Part shown: positions 51,030 through 59,784 of the stretch, in pieces | Layout: the number at the start of each line of letters is the position of its first letter | Numbering within the stretch: the first letter of the stretch is position 1 | Assembly: GCA_019912965.1 (NCBI GenBank) | Contig: JAIOHM010000200.1 | Location: forward strand, 48,160 to 112,159 | Direction of reading: 5' to 3' | Source of the DNA: Anaerolineae bacterium | Lineage (GTDB): Bacteria > Chloroflexota > Anaerolineae > Aggregatilineales > Phototrophicaceae | Length of the DNA stretch: 64,000 nt | Translations under genes and position numbers: made by a program | Notes under the pieces: model-generated | Database searches by the model: none | Seen by the model: the letters and a program-made list of their open reading frames with translations, nothing else | What the model was told of the DNA's origin: nothing

Positions 51030-52469
51030 TCAGACCGCACAGCGTCCTGCATCGAAGATAAAATCATAGTCATCGGCGTGCAGTTGTAGTTCATTGGTTG
51101 TCAGTGCCCAAAGGCTGTGACCTGCGCCCTGCACTACCAACACATGCTGCCCGGTGGTGACGGCCTGTGCCAGTGAAACCGCGATCTGTCCACCACTGGC
51201 ATAGAAAGCTTCGCCACCAACACTGGCTTCGGTGATGTCGATAACCACAACGCCGCCTGCTCGACAATAGACCGCTGCTGGAGCCGCAAGATCATAGCGA
51301 TTCAACCGCGCATCTTTGATCTCTGGGGCAATGGGAAGCGGTGTTGGCGTCAGTGTTACCACTTTTACCGGTTCATCGGTTGGGTCAGGCGTCGGCGTTA
51401 CTTCTTCCGTCGGGTCAGGTGTCGGTGTCACTTCCTCCGTCGGGTCAGGTGTCGGCGTTACTTCTTCCGTCGGATCAGGTGTCGGCGTCACTTCTTCCGT
51501 CGGATCAGGTGTCGGTGTCACTTCTTCCGTCGGGTCAGGTGTTGGTGTCACTTCTTCCGTTGGGTCAGGGGTTGGTGTTACTTCTTCCGTCGGATCGGGT
51601 GTCGGGGTCACTTCTTCCGTCGGGTCAGGTGTCGGTGTGCCAATATACACCACATTATTCTGAATCTGCTCAAACCCGCTCCACTGGAATACATTCCCTG
51701 CATAATTCAATATCCCACTTGCGGGGCTGGCAGTCGAAATTGCATCCACAACCGCGTTGTAAAGCAGGAAATCCAGAATCTCGAAGGCAAAGGTGAGAAT
51801 ATCAAATCCTACACCGCCGAAAATCCCCCCAGTGATCACAGCGTTATTTTGCAGAATGATCTCATCATTCCCGCCGCCCGTTGTGCCGCCATAGGGCAGT
51901 AAATCTGGCGAAGCATCGCCATACACGCTGCCATTGACCAGACCGTTGACGGTGATGGTATCGTCGCCCTGAGCAGAAACATCACCGTTGATGTCCCCAT
52001 TAGCTATACCGTTATGGATAATGACGTCGTCATCGCCCACGCCAACTGAGTCATCACCAAAAATTGCGCCAACCACGCCGCCATTGACCACGCCGTTGTT
52101 GATGATTACATCATTGCCAGCACCGCCCCAAATACCATCATCATCCAGATTGGTGTAGGGGTTTACTTCCCCATCACCAACAGTACCGTTATTGATGAGC
52201 GTATCGGTTTGGTTGGGGTTGTTGCTGTAACCACCACTCCACAGGTAGCCATCCAGCGTACCGTTGTTGGTAATGTTGTCGCTGTTGGCTGTGCCATTGA
52301 TGACCCCTTCGTGGTAGCCATCACAGACGGTATCCAATCCACCCTGAGCATTCGGGCTATCATCACAGTCAGCGATGTCCTGCGCCGAGGTCATCAGCGG
52401 GAACACCAAGACGAGCGCAGCGACAGTGATTATCAACATAAAGCGCAAGAGATTTGTCCGGTGTTGCAT
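51030..52469 (-). CDS. Secreted protein with Asn/Gly/Asp-rich repeats and PTPDPTEEV tandem repeats
   Basis: A 479-residue exported protein. The signal peptide LIITVAALVLVFPLMTSAQD is followed by about 200 residues of short repeats such as NSDNITNNGTLDG, GNDVIINNGVVNG and DDTITVNGLVNG, a beta-helix-like pattern that may bind calcium. Next comes a Thr/Pro/Glu linker: eight copies of TPTPDPTEEV and one TPTPDPTDEP (30-bp DNA units). A C-terminal globular domain of about 110 residues follows (VVVIDITEASVGGEAFYASG, with two Cys). AAGGC stands before the ATG. It is probably a surface or matrix protein, anchored by an unknown route; no sortase signal is present. Confidence 0.75.
   Translation of the reverse strand: MQHRTNLLRFMLIITVAALVLVFPLMTSAQDIADCDDSPNAQGGLDTVCDGYHEGVINGTANSDNITNNGTLDGYLWSGGYSNNPNQTDTLINNGTVGDGEVNPYTNLDDDGIWGGAGNDVIINNGVVNGGVVGAIFGDDSVGVGDDDVIIHNGIANGDINGDVSAQGDDTITVNGLVNGSVYGDASPDLLPYGGTTGGGNDEIILQNNAVITGGIFGGVGFDILTFAFEILDFLLYNAVVDAISTASPASGILNYAGNVFQWSGFEQIQNNVVYIGTPTPDPTEEVTPTPDPTEEVTPTPDPTEEVTPTPDPTEEVTPTPDPTEEVTPTPDPTEEVTPTPDPTEEVTPTPDPTEEVTPTPDPTDEPVKVVTLTPTPLPIAPEIKDARLNRYDLAAPAAVYCRAGGVVVIDITEASVGGEAFYASGGQIAVSLAQAVTTGQHVLVVQGAGHSLWALTTNELQLHADDYDFIFDAGRCAV
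51380..51640 (-). repeat. 30-bp in-frame tandem repeat, 9 units
   Basis: Nine units of exactly 30 bp (plus-strand wording gggtcaggtgtcggtgt with acttcttccgtc between) encode the Thr-Pro linker of the secreted protein. Differences between units are nearly all at third codon positions, so selection or gene conversion keeps the peptide constant. Confidence 0.85.
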
Positions 52470-52499
52470 CGTTTTGCCTTAAAGAATCCAATGATTGCA

Positions 52500-52527
52500 T
52501 GTATAAACATTTACAGGGTAAAGGCAA
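52500..52527 (-). promoter_or_regulatory. Candidate promoter of the secreted protein gene
   Basis: On the minus strand TTGCCT (52527-52522) and TATACA (52505-52500) are 16 bases apart, about 30 bases upstream of the ATG at 52469. Confidence 0.45.
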
Positions 52528-52594
52528 GCGCCTAAAAATAACCTGACACGAATTGTTATTTTGTGAATTTCACGTAAATTTAGGAGAAAAGTAA

Positions 52595-52614
52595 GGGCAC
52601 CCAAAAGGATGCCC
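52595..52614 (-). terminator. Terminator-like hairpin after the SH3b protein gene
   Basis: GGGCATCC and GGGTGCCC form an 8-bp stem with one wobble pair around a TTTT loop on the minus strand, 20 bases after the stop codon, followed by TTACTTTTCTCC. Confidence 0.45.
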
Positions 52615-52633
52615 AGAGGAAAGTTCAGATGCG

Positions 52634-53341
52634 TTACAAACCGGCGGCGGGTTCGACCCAGTAGGTGGTGCCAATACCTTCCGTCACCCAACCCACTGTT
52701 CCCTTGTAATCCACCTGCCACCAGTTATGCGGGCCAGTAGCACAGAATGGGCCATTCAACACTTTGAAAGTATCTCCATTTGCCCGGTACAGAACCTTCA
52801 AAACAGTGTTGCTATCCAGGCCTGAGCGCAGGCTGGTATAAACTTGCGCTGGACGCGCTATTCCACCGATGATTAGTTTTGGCGCGGGCGCACCGGGACA
52901 GGCCCCTTGCGACGGTGTGGGCGTGACCGGGATTGGAGCCAATGTAGGAGTAGCAGAAGGTGTAGAAGGCGCAGGTGTGACGACTGTAGTGGGTTCGACC
53001 CAATAGGTGCTGCCCGTACCTTCTGTTACCCATCCAAGCGTCCCCTTATAATTGACCTGCCACCAATTGTAAGGGCCGATGCCGCAGCGTGGCCCGCTGA
53101 CGACTGTGAAGGTATCACCATCTGTACGATACAGAATGGTCAGGATTGTGTTGCTGTCAAAATCAGCGCGTAAGGTGCTGTAGAACTGAGCCACCTGCGC
53201 TGTACCCCCGACTGTCAAACGCGGCGCAGGTGCTCCGGGACAGGCAGTGGTTGTAGCCTGCTGCGCGAATACTACGCTTGGCAGGATACCAACGAGCAAC
53301 AAAGCAGTGATGACGAACAATATTCCAAAGGTTTTTCGCAT
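52634..53341 (-). CDS. Secreted protein with two bacterial SH3-like domains
   Basis: A 235-residue exported protein. The signal peptide ends in LVGILPSVVFAQ. Two homologous halves follow, each starting ACPGAPAP and containing STLRADFDSNTILTILYR / TSLRSGLDSNTVLKVLYR, GDTF, and NWWQVNYKGTLGWVTEG / NWWQVDYKGTVGWVTEG, the pattern of SH3b domains (SH3_3), with a Pro/Thr linker between them. Two cysteines per half may form a disulfide. SH3b domains bind peptidoglycan or peptides outside the cell. GGGAG is 8 bases before the ATG. It lies next to the repeat-rich secreted protein gene but has its own hairpin in between. Confidence 0.85.
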   Translation of the reverse strand: MRKTFGILFVITALLLVGILPSVVFAQQATTTACPGAPAPRLTVGGTAQVAQFYSTLRADFDSNTILTILYRTDGDTFTVVSGPRCGIGPYNWWQVNYKGTLGWVTEGTGSTYWVEPTTVVTPAPSTPSATPTLAPIPVTPTPSQGACPGAPAPKLIIGGIARPAQVYTSLRSGLDSNTVLKVLYRANGDTFKVLNGPFCATGPHNWWQVDYKGTVGWVTEGIGTTYWVEPAAGL

Positions 53342-53432
53342 ATTATTTGCTCCCTACTTTTTATCTCTCAAGATTAATCGTTGGGAATTCATTTTGAATC
53401 GTAGCATCGAATGCATATTTACGCTTTTCACT

Positions 53433-55016
53433 TTAGCATTTGTAAACCAAATTCCCACCTAAATAGGTCTGCTCAACCGTGATTGTGAGCAATTCGGCAG
53501 TTGAAACGGCTAATGGATCGCCGCTAAGAACTGCAAAATCCGCCCATTTGCCGGGAGTCAGGCTGCCCCGATTATTAGCATCACCACTGGCAATTGCTCC
53601 ACCCATTGTGTAGGCGAACAGAGCTTCCGACGCTGTGATGAATTGTTCGGCTGCAATCGGTTCACCGTTGGGATCGAGGCGATCAACAGCAGCCTTTATG
53701 CCTAAAATCGGATTGTCATCCGGGACGACAGGGGCATCCGAACTCAGGGCAACGGTTAGCCCTGCATCCAGCATGGCACGTACCGGATAGCAGCGCGGCA
53801 CATAAACATCCGGCAGATAACGGCGGAAGCTGGCTCCAAGTGCGGGCAAAAATACGGTTTGGGGTACTGCGATCACATCCATCGCCTTGCAGCGTTTGAG
53901 ATGTTCAGCATTCGGCAGGCCAAGATGTTCAATGCGGTGGCGCAGACCATTGGGCAAACGGCGATGCAGTTCTTCATAAACCCCAATCACCTGATCGAGC
54001 GCGACATCACCAATCGCATGTGTCCCGATGCGGAAACCTGCCTCGTGTGCTTCCCACATTAGTTGGGTTAAATCTTCGGTTTCAAAGCGCAGGACGCCAT
54101 TGTTGCCGGTGACTTTGTAGGGCTGACTGAGGGCTGCTGTCGCACCACTCAAGCCGCCATCCGCGAAGAACTTCACACAGTCGATCCGTAAATAATCGCT
54201 GATGAATTGCTCTGGCAGCGGCAGCGTTTCTGTGCCGCCATCCGGTCTGCGAATCGGCAGACCATTGACGCGGACATCCAAATCACCGCGCGATTCCATG
54301 GCTCGATAGACTTTCAAATGAAAAGGGGTGAGCAAGGGATCGGTGGCGCTGGTGATGCCGAGGCTCAACTGATGACGGTTGGCCGCCATAATCGCTTCGG
54401 TCATTTCGGCTTCGCTCGGTTCGGGAATGACTTTCGTCAATAATCCCATCGCGGTTTCCTGAAGCAGTCCGGTCGGTTCGCCGTTTTCGTCGTGCACGAT
54501 CACGCCGCCGGGAGGATTGGGGGTATCGTGGGTGATGCCCCCTAAAGCCAGCGCCCGTGAATTGGCGACGATCATATGACCACAGGTGCGGGTAAGCGCA
54601 ATGGGATGGTCAGAGCTGGCGGCGTCCAGATCGTAGCGCGTGGGATGACGGCGTTCGGGCAGTTCGGCTTCGTTATAACCGCGTCCGGTCAGCCATGTTC
54701 CAGCAGGCAGCGATTCGGCTTTTGAACGAAAGCGGTCGATGATACTTTCAATATCCGGGGCGGTGGTTTTGTTGGCAACGACCTGCCGAGTCAGCAGCAA
54801 GCCGAGTTTCCAGATATGCACATGGGCATCGTTGAAACCGGGAATGAGGGTTCGTCCATCAAGATTGATACGCTGTGTGCCGGATTTGGCTGCGGCTTCA
54901 ACGTCGGCTAATGAGCCAACTGCAGCGATGCGACCATCATCACCAACGAGGACGGCTTCGGCGTGGGGAAAGTTGGAGTCGATGGTGTGGATTGTGCCAT
55001 TGTGAAATAAACGCAT
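53433..55016 (-). CDS. Amidohydrolase, YtcJ-like (Amidohydro_3)
   Basis: A 527-residue metal-dependent hydrolase. MRLFHNGTIHTID opens the small beta domain; IPGFNDAHVHIWKLG holds the metal HxH; further elements are DGGLSGATAALSQPY, GTHAIGDVALDQ (His), RHRIEHLG (His) and ALSSDAPVVPDDNP (catalytic Asp). The domain is that of YtcJ and related exoenzyme-like amidohydrolases, which act on cyclic or linear amides; the physiological substrate is generally unknown. ATG 55016 is preferred over GTG 55028 because it opens the conserved domain and AGTGAG precedes it. It is cytoplasmic and apparently monocistronic. Confidence 0.9.
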   Translation of the reverse strand: MRLFHNGTIHTIDSNFPHAEAVLVGDDGRIAAVGSLADVEAAAKSGTQRINLDGRTLIPGFNDAHVHIWKLGLLLTRQVVANKTTAPDIESIIDRFRSKAESLPAGTWLTGRGYNEAELPERRHPTRYDLDAASSDHPIALTRTCGHMIVANSRALALGGITHDTPNPPGGVIVHDENGEPTGLLQETAMGLLTKVIPEPSEAEMTEAIMAANRHQLSLGITSATDPLLTPFHLKVYRAMESRGDLDVRVNGLPIRRPDGGTETLPLPEQFISDYLRIDCVKFFADGGLSGATAALSQPYKVTGNNGVLRFETEDLTQLMWEAHEAGFRIGTHAIGDVALDQVIGVYEELHRRLPNGLRHRIEHLGLPNAEHLKRCKAMDVIAVPQTVFLPALGASFRRYLPDVYVPRCYPVRAMLDAGLTVALSSDAPVVPDDNPILGIKAAVDRLDPNGEPIAAEQFITASEALFAYTMGGAIASGDANNRGSLTPGKWADFAVLSGDPLAVSTAELLTITVEQTYLGGNLVYKC

Positions 55017-55066
55017 GAAAAAACTCACTTAGTGATCGTAATTTGTAGCCAGCAATAGTAACTAAT

Positions 55067-55438
55067 TTATTCCGTGTTACCACCTAGCCGTTCCAGTAAA
55101 TTCATGAGCATCGGAATTGAGACGGGCTTGGACAGGAAAAATTCGACGCCCAATTCCAGACAAGGTTCGCGGTGGCGATCTTCCGCCGAGACAACTACTA
55201 TCTGGGTGGATTGGGCTTTTAAGTGTGGAAAGAGTTCTTTCAATAAATCCAGACCATCGCCATCCGGCAGGCGCATATCGCACAGAAATACGTCGAACCG
55301 CCGCTGCTGAAGGATGCTGCGCCCAGTCTGTAGATTTTTCGCGGTAGTCACTTCGTAGCCACCCCGGATTAATGCACGGCTGAAGAGTTCCAGCAGATCG
55401 CCATCGTCTTCCAAAATCAGCACGCTGGTCTGTGTCAT
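55067..55438 (-). CDS. Single-domain response regulator
   Basis: A 123-residue receiver with all conserved residues: LILEDDGDL (acid pair), VFLCDMRLPDGDGLDLL (phospho-Asp), VVVSAEDR (Ser) and FLSKPVS (Lys-Pro). It lacks an output domain and must act through protein partners. GAGGGGG stands about 6 bases before the ATG. Unlike the two receivers at 45.8-47.5 kb, the Lys is retained here. It precedes the amidohydrolase gene on the same strand and diverges from rpoB. A cognate kinase is not adjacent; the histidine kinase at 34.7 kb is one candidate. Confidence 0.92.
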   Translation of the reverse strand: MTQTSVLILEDDGDLLELFSRALIRGGYEVTTAKNLQTGRSILQQRRFDVFLCDMRLPDGDGLDLLKELFPHLKAQSTQIVVVSAEDRHREPCLELGVEFFLSKPVSIPMLMNLLERLGGNTE

Positions 55439-55536
55439 TGCCGCCCCCTCATCAGTAAATTCATATAACTGAATTGTAACACTATCTAAAAATCCAGACT
55501 TTTTGAGGGTCTATTTAAAAACCTTTCTTCAAAATA

Positions 55537-55565
55537 TTGACAAGCCCTTTCATTTCCAATACAAT
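55537..55565 (+). promoter_or_regulatory. Strong promoter of rpoB
   Basis: TTGACA (55537-55542) and TACAAT (55560-55565) are exactly 17 bases apart, about 150 bases before the rpoB start. This is the best promoter in the window and shows that rpoB has its own start of transcription. Confidence 0.75.
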
Positions 55566-55717
55566 TGTCCTTCACGCTATTTCCGGTTATACCTCTAATT
55601 TTAGGGAAACAGTTCGGTTTAAATGGCTCATCCCCGAAATGCTGTGACCCGATATTTCTACTGTGAAACTTTAGATTCCGCGCGTTTCGTCCGATGGTTG
55701 GAATCAGGAGTGATGCT

Positions 55718-58700
55718 TTGCAAAGGCTAACGCATGTTAAGAACTATGCCCGCACCAGCGAGGTGCAGGCGCTGCCTTCGCTCATTGATGTGCAGCTCGT
55801 GTCGTTTAAGTGGTTCCAGGAACATGGCCTGGCGGAACTTTTTGACGAGATCAGTCCAATTGAGAGCTTCAATGGCAATCTGAAGCTGTATCTGCCGGGC
55901 ACCAGCCGTGAATCCCAGGAACTTGGCCTACGCTACTGGTTCGAGGAACCGAAGTACAGCGAAGAAATCTGCCTCGAACGGGATATGTCTTTCTCCGCAC
56001 CCTTATATTTGCGGGTGGGGCTGGTCAACCGTGAAGCCGGGGATGAAGTCATCATCTCCGATATTTTCATGGGCGACTTCCCGTTGATGACTGAAAAAGG
56101 CACGTTCATCATCAACGGCACGGAGCGGGTGGTCGTCAGCCAGCTTATCCGTTCGCCCGGTGTGTATTTCGCTGCTGATGAAGACCGTACTACGGGTCGT
56201 TTACTCTCTAACGCCAAGCTGATTCCAGATCGCGGCGCATGGATGGAATTCGAAACCCGCAAGACGGATTACCTGACGATTAAATTCAATCGCAAGCGTA
56301 CTATCCCGGTTACCATTCTGCTGCGCGCGTTGGCTGCGGTCAACGATGGGATGCCGGAAGAATGGTCGCCCATCAAGACAGGCAGTGATGAAGAACTGCT
56401 GTCGCTTTACGCTAACGTCGATAACAATCCCGATCATCAGTATCTCGCCAGCACCATCAAGATGGAGCCGGTCTGGGAACTGAAAAAAGAGCAAACGCTG
56501 GCCGAAGCTGCGCTGCTCGAATTCTACCGCCGCATGCGTCCCGGCGACCCACCAACGCTGGATAATGCGCGTGAATATCTGATCAGCCAGTTGTTCGACC
56601 AACGTCGTTATGACCTCGAACGGGTAGGACGTTACAAGCTGAATCAACGGTTGGGTTTGGATACAACCATTCCGCGCCGTATTCGCACGGTGACCAAAGG
56701 TGATGTGGTCAAACTGGTCGAACGCATGATCCTGATCAACAATGGTCAGGCCGGGCCAGATGACATCGATCATTTGGGCAACCGCCGCGTAAAAACCGTC
56801 GGCGAGTTGATCCAGAACAAGCTGCGCGTCGGTTTGCGCCGGACGGAACGTGTCGTCAAAGAGCGTATGTCCATCCGTGAATCGGATAACCTGACGCCTG
56901 TAACGCTGATTAACATCCGTCCAGTGGTGGCGGCTATCCGTGAATTCTTCGGCTCATCGCAGCTTTCGCAATTCATGGAACAGACCAACCCGCTGGCCGA
57001 ACTGACCCACAAACGTACCCTTTCGGCGCTTGGCCCCGGCGGTCTGCGCCGTGAACGTGCAGGCTTTGATGTGCGTGACGTGCATCACAGCCATTATGGA
57101 CGTATCTGCCCGATTGAAACGCCAGAAGGCCCGAACATCGGTCTGATTGGTCGTCTCGCCAGCTATGGGCGTGTCAATGAATATGGATTTGTTGAAACCC
57201 CCTACCGTGAGGTTATCAAGTTCCTTGCTCCTGATGATCCCGATCTGATCGGACGCGTCGTGCGGGAAGATGTGGAAGATGGCAAGGGCAACGTCATTAT
57301 CGAGGACGGGGACAAGATCAGCCAGTCAGCAGCGGATAAGATGAAGAAGGCGGGCATTGAAAAAGTGCCCGTAATGCCGTTCCTCAGCCCGAATATTCAA
57401 TATCTCTCGGCTGACGCGGAAGATCACTACATCATCGCGCAGGCTAACTCGCCCGTCGATTTGCGTGGACAGTTCACTAATGACCGCGTTTCGGTACGTT
57501 ATAACCAGAAATTCAGTGTGATGTCCTCACGCCGAATTGATTATATGGATGTTGCGCCGCGCCAGATCGTAGGCATCAGTGCCGCGCTCATTCCGTTCCT
57601 TGAACACGACGATGCCAACCGTGCGTTGATGGGTTCCAACATGCAGCGCCAAGCAGTCCCCCTGCTGCGTCCTGATGTGCCGATCATCAGCACAGGGATG
57701 GAAAGCCAAGCGGCTTACGACAGTGGGCAGGTGCTGGTTTCCGACCGCAGTGGTGAAGTTATCAGCGTGCAGGGTGATCGCATTATCCTGCGTGAAGACA
57801 CGGGTAATGAGCATGTTTTCCGTCTGCGGAAATACAACCGCTCGAATCAATCGACCTGTATTGACCAGCGCCCAGTGGTTTACAAAGGGCAGTACGTCAA
57901 AAAGGGTGATGTGATCGCGGATAGTTCATCTACCATAAATGGTTATCTCGCGCTGGGGCATGATGTGCTGGGTGCGTTCCTCTCATGGGACGGCGGTAAC
58001 TACGAAGACGCTTTGCTCATCAGTGAAGAACTGCTCCGTCAGGATAAGTTCACCAGCATTCATATTGAGAAGCACGAAATCGAAGCGCGCGATACCAAGC
58101 TGGGGCCGGAGGAAATTACCTACGACATCCCCAACGTGGGCGAAGATGCGCTGAAAGACCTCGATGAATTCGGTATCGTCCGCATCGGTGCGGAAGTTGG
58201 GCCGAACGATATTCTGGTCGGCAAGATTACACCAAAGGGCGAAAAAGAACTCAGCCCGGAAGAAAAGCTGCTCCGCGCAATCTTCGGCGAGCAGGCGCGT
58301 GAGGTGAAAGACTCTTCGCTGCGTTTGCCGCACGGTGAAAAAGGCAAGGTGGTGGATGTTAAGACGTTCACCCGCGAAGAACATCCTGATCTGCCCGCAG
58401 GGGTGGAAAAGATGGTGCGCGTCAGCGTGGCGCAAAAGCGTAAGCTGACCGTTGGTGACAAGATGGCAGGCCGTCATGGGAACAAGGGTGTTATCTCCAA
58501 GATTGTCCCGATTGAAGACATGCCGTATCTTTCGGACGGGCGCTCGGTAGAAATCATCCTGAATCCGCTGGGTGTTCCCGGTCGTATGAACATCGGTCAG
58601 GTGCTGGAAATCCATCTCGGCTGGGCGGCTGATCGGCTGGGCTTCCGGGCGATTACGCCAGTGTTTGATGGCGCGAAGGAAAGCGAAATTCAGGCTGAAC

Positions 58701-59650
58701 TGGGTCGCGCATGGATGATTGAACGGGCATGGAAAGAAATTACTGACCGTGCCTGGGTATGGATGAACGGGTTTGAACACGACCCGGAAGACCTCGAAGA
58801 CGAGAACGAAGTGCGCCGTCTGTATCTGCTGGATTGGCTGGGCAAGAATCAAGCCTACGATGCCGATTTGCTGGGCACGGATATGTTCTACTCCCGGAGC
58901 ACCGTGCTGCGTGAGTGGCTATTGGAAAAGGGATACCCGGCTGACGAGGTACTGCTGTTCGAGAATACGAATCTGACGCTGGAAGATCGCCGCAAACGCG
59001 ACATTGTGGCATTGGATGTAGCCCTGCGTGAGTGGATTCTGTGGGCGAATCCTGAACAGGAAATTCCGGCTGAACTGGCTGGAAAAGACCTGCAAAATAT
59101 GGCTGACCAAATCATGTTCGAAACGGGTAAGCCGGTTCCGATCTACGGTAAGCATACGCTGTATGATGGACGGACGGGCGAACCGTTTGACCGCTCGGTG
59201 ACAGTGGGCATCATCCACATGCTGAAGCTGGCGCATCTGGTCGAAGACAAGGTACATGCGCGTTCGACCGGGCCGTACAGCCTCGTCACACAGCAACCGC
59301 TGGGTGGTAAGGCTCAATTCGGTGGTCAGCGGTTCGGCGAAATGGAAGTGTGGGCGCTGGAAGCCTACGGCGCGGCATACACGCTTCAGGAAATGCTGAC
59401 GGTCAAGTCGGATGATGTGCAAGGGCGCGTCAAGACTTATGAAGCTATCGTGAAGGGTGAGCCGATTGAAGAACCGGGTATCCCGACCAGCTTCCGCGTA
59501 CTCGTCAAGGAACTTCAGAGCCTCGGTCTGGCGGTAGAAGCCATCTCCGAAAGCGGCGAGGTTATCAAGTTCGGCAAGGACGAGGAAAAGGCGCGTATGC
59601 CGAAGATGAACACAGGCTTGCTAAGTCTGGCAGGCGACACGATTGACTAA
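55718..59650 (+). CDS. rpoB: DNA-directed RNA polymerase subunit beta
   Basis: About 1310 residues, the beta subunit of RNA polymerase. Conserved parts include NYARTSEVQALPSLIDVQL at the start, SSQLSQFMEQTNPLAELTHK in the rifampicin pocket, RYNQKFSVMSSRRIDYMDV, the RHGNKGVISKI catalytic-face motif and the C-terminal QPLGGKAQFGGQRFGEMEVW clamp region. TTG 55718 with AGGAG 7 bases upstream fits better than the in-frame ATG at 55694, which has no ribosome site. The gene has its own promoter and terminator. rpoC and the rplKAJL genes that normally surround it are absent. In the pocket, E. coli Asp516 is Glu and Arg530-Ile is Thr-Leu. Confidence 0.97.
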   Translation: MQRLTHVKNYARTSEVQALPSLIDVQLVSFKWFQEHGLAELFDEISPIESFNGNLKLYLPGTSRESQELGLRYWFEEPKYSEEICLERDMSFSAPLYLRVGLVNREAGDEVIISDIFMGDFPLMTEKGTFIINGTERVVVSQLIRSPGVYFAADEDRTTGRLLSNAKLIPDRGAWMEFETRKTDYLTIKFNRKRTIPVTILLRALAAVNDGMPEEWSPIKTGSDEELLSLYANVDNNPDHQYLASTIKMEPVWELKKEQTLAEAALLEFYRRMRPGDPPTLDNAREYLISQLFDQRRYDLERVGRYKLNQRLGLDTTIPRRIRTVTKGDVVKLVERMILINNGQAGPDDIDHLGNRRVKTVGELIQNKLRVGLRRTERVVKERMSIRESDNLTPVTLINIRPVVAAIREFFGSSQLSQFMEQTNPLAELTHKRTLSALGPGGLRRERAGFDVRDVHHSHYGRICPIETPEGPNIGLIGRLASYGRVNEYGFVETPYREVIKFLAPDDPDLIGRVVREDVEDGKGNVIIEDGDKISQSAADKMKKAGIEKVPVMPFLSPNIQYLSADAEDHYIIAQANSPVDLRGQFTNDRVSVRYNQKFSVMSSRRIDYMDVAPRQIVGISAALIPFLEHDDANRALMGSNMQRQAVPLLRPDVPIISTGMESQAAYDSGQVLVSDRSGEVISVQGDRIILREDTGNEHVFRLRKYNRSNQSTCIDQRPVVYKGQYVKKGDVIADSSSTINGYLALGHDVLGAFLSWDGGNYEDALLISEELLRQDKFTSIHIEKHEIEARDTKLGPEEITYDIPNVGEDALKDLDEFGIVRIGAEVGPNDILVGKITPKGEKELSPEEKLLRAIFGEQAREVKDSSLRLPHGEKGKVVDVKTFTREEHPDLPAGVEKMVRVSVAQKRKLTVGDKMAGRHGNKGVISKIVPIEDMPYLSDGRSVEIILNPLGVPGRMNIGQVLEIHLGWAADRLGFRAITPVFDGAKESEIQAELGRAWMIERAWKEITDRAWVWMNGFEHDPEDLEDENEVRRLYLLDWLGKNQAYDADLLGTDMFYSRSTVLREWLLEKGYPADEVLLFENTNLTLEDRRKRDIVALDVALREWILWANPEQEIPAELAGKDLQNMADQIMFETGKPVPIYGKHTLYDGRTGEPFDRSVTVGIIHMLKLAHLVEDKVHARSTGPYSLVTQQPLGGKAQFGGQRFGEMEVWALEAYGAAYTLQEMLTVKSDDVQGRVKTYEAIVKGEPIEEPGIPTSFRVLVKELQSLGLAVEAISESGEVIKFGKDEEKARMPKMNTGLLSLAGDTID

Positions 59651-59694
59651 CTTTCGGTAGCGCGAACGGGTTGTTCGCCCTGCGATAAATTTTT

Positions 59695-59725
59695 AACGCC
59701 GTATCTATCACAGGTACGGCGTTTT
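59695..59725 (+). terminator. Rho-independent terminator of rpoB
   Basis: A perfect 9-bp stem AACGCCGTA / TACGGCGTT with an 11-base loop is followed by TTG, 44 bases after the rpoB stop. The T-tract is short, but the stem is strong and no gene frame crosses it. Confidence 0.65.
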
Positions 59726-59749
59726 GATTCCGGGGAAAGTGCGCCGTGT

Positions 59750-59755
59750 TATAAT
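59750..59755 (+). promoter_or_regulatory. Candidate -10 box for the Uma2 gene
   Basis: A TATAAT lies 30 bases before the ATG at 59785, just after the rpoB terminator. A TTGATT at 59724 is 20 bases upstream, longer than the usual spacer. Confidence 0.35.
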
Positions 59756-59784
59756 CTGCACAGGGTATAGAAAGGGTGTTGAAC

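Noticed and set aside
51380..51640. Possible CRISPR array because of 30-bp repeats
   Set aside because: The units are contiguous without spacers, are in frame with a protein and no cas genes are present.
51316..51663. Plus-strand frame of repeated SSVGSGVGVT
   Set aside because: It is the antisense reading of the 30-bp stalk repeat of the secreted protein and has no start signals.
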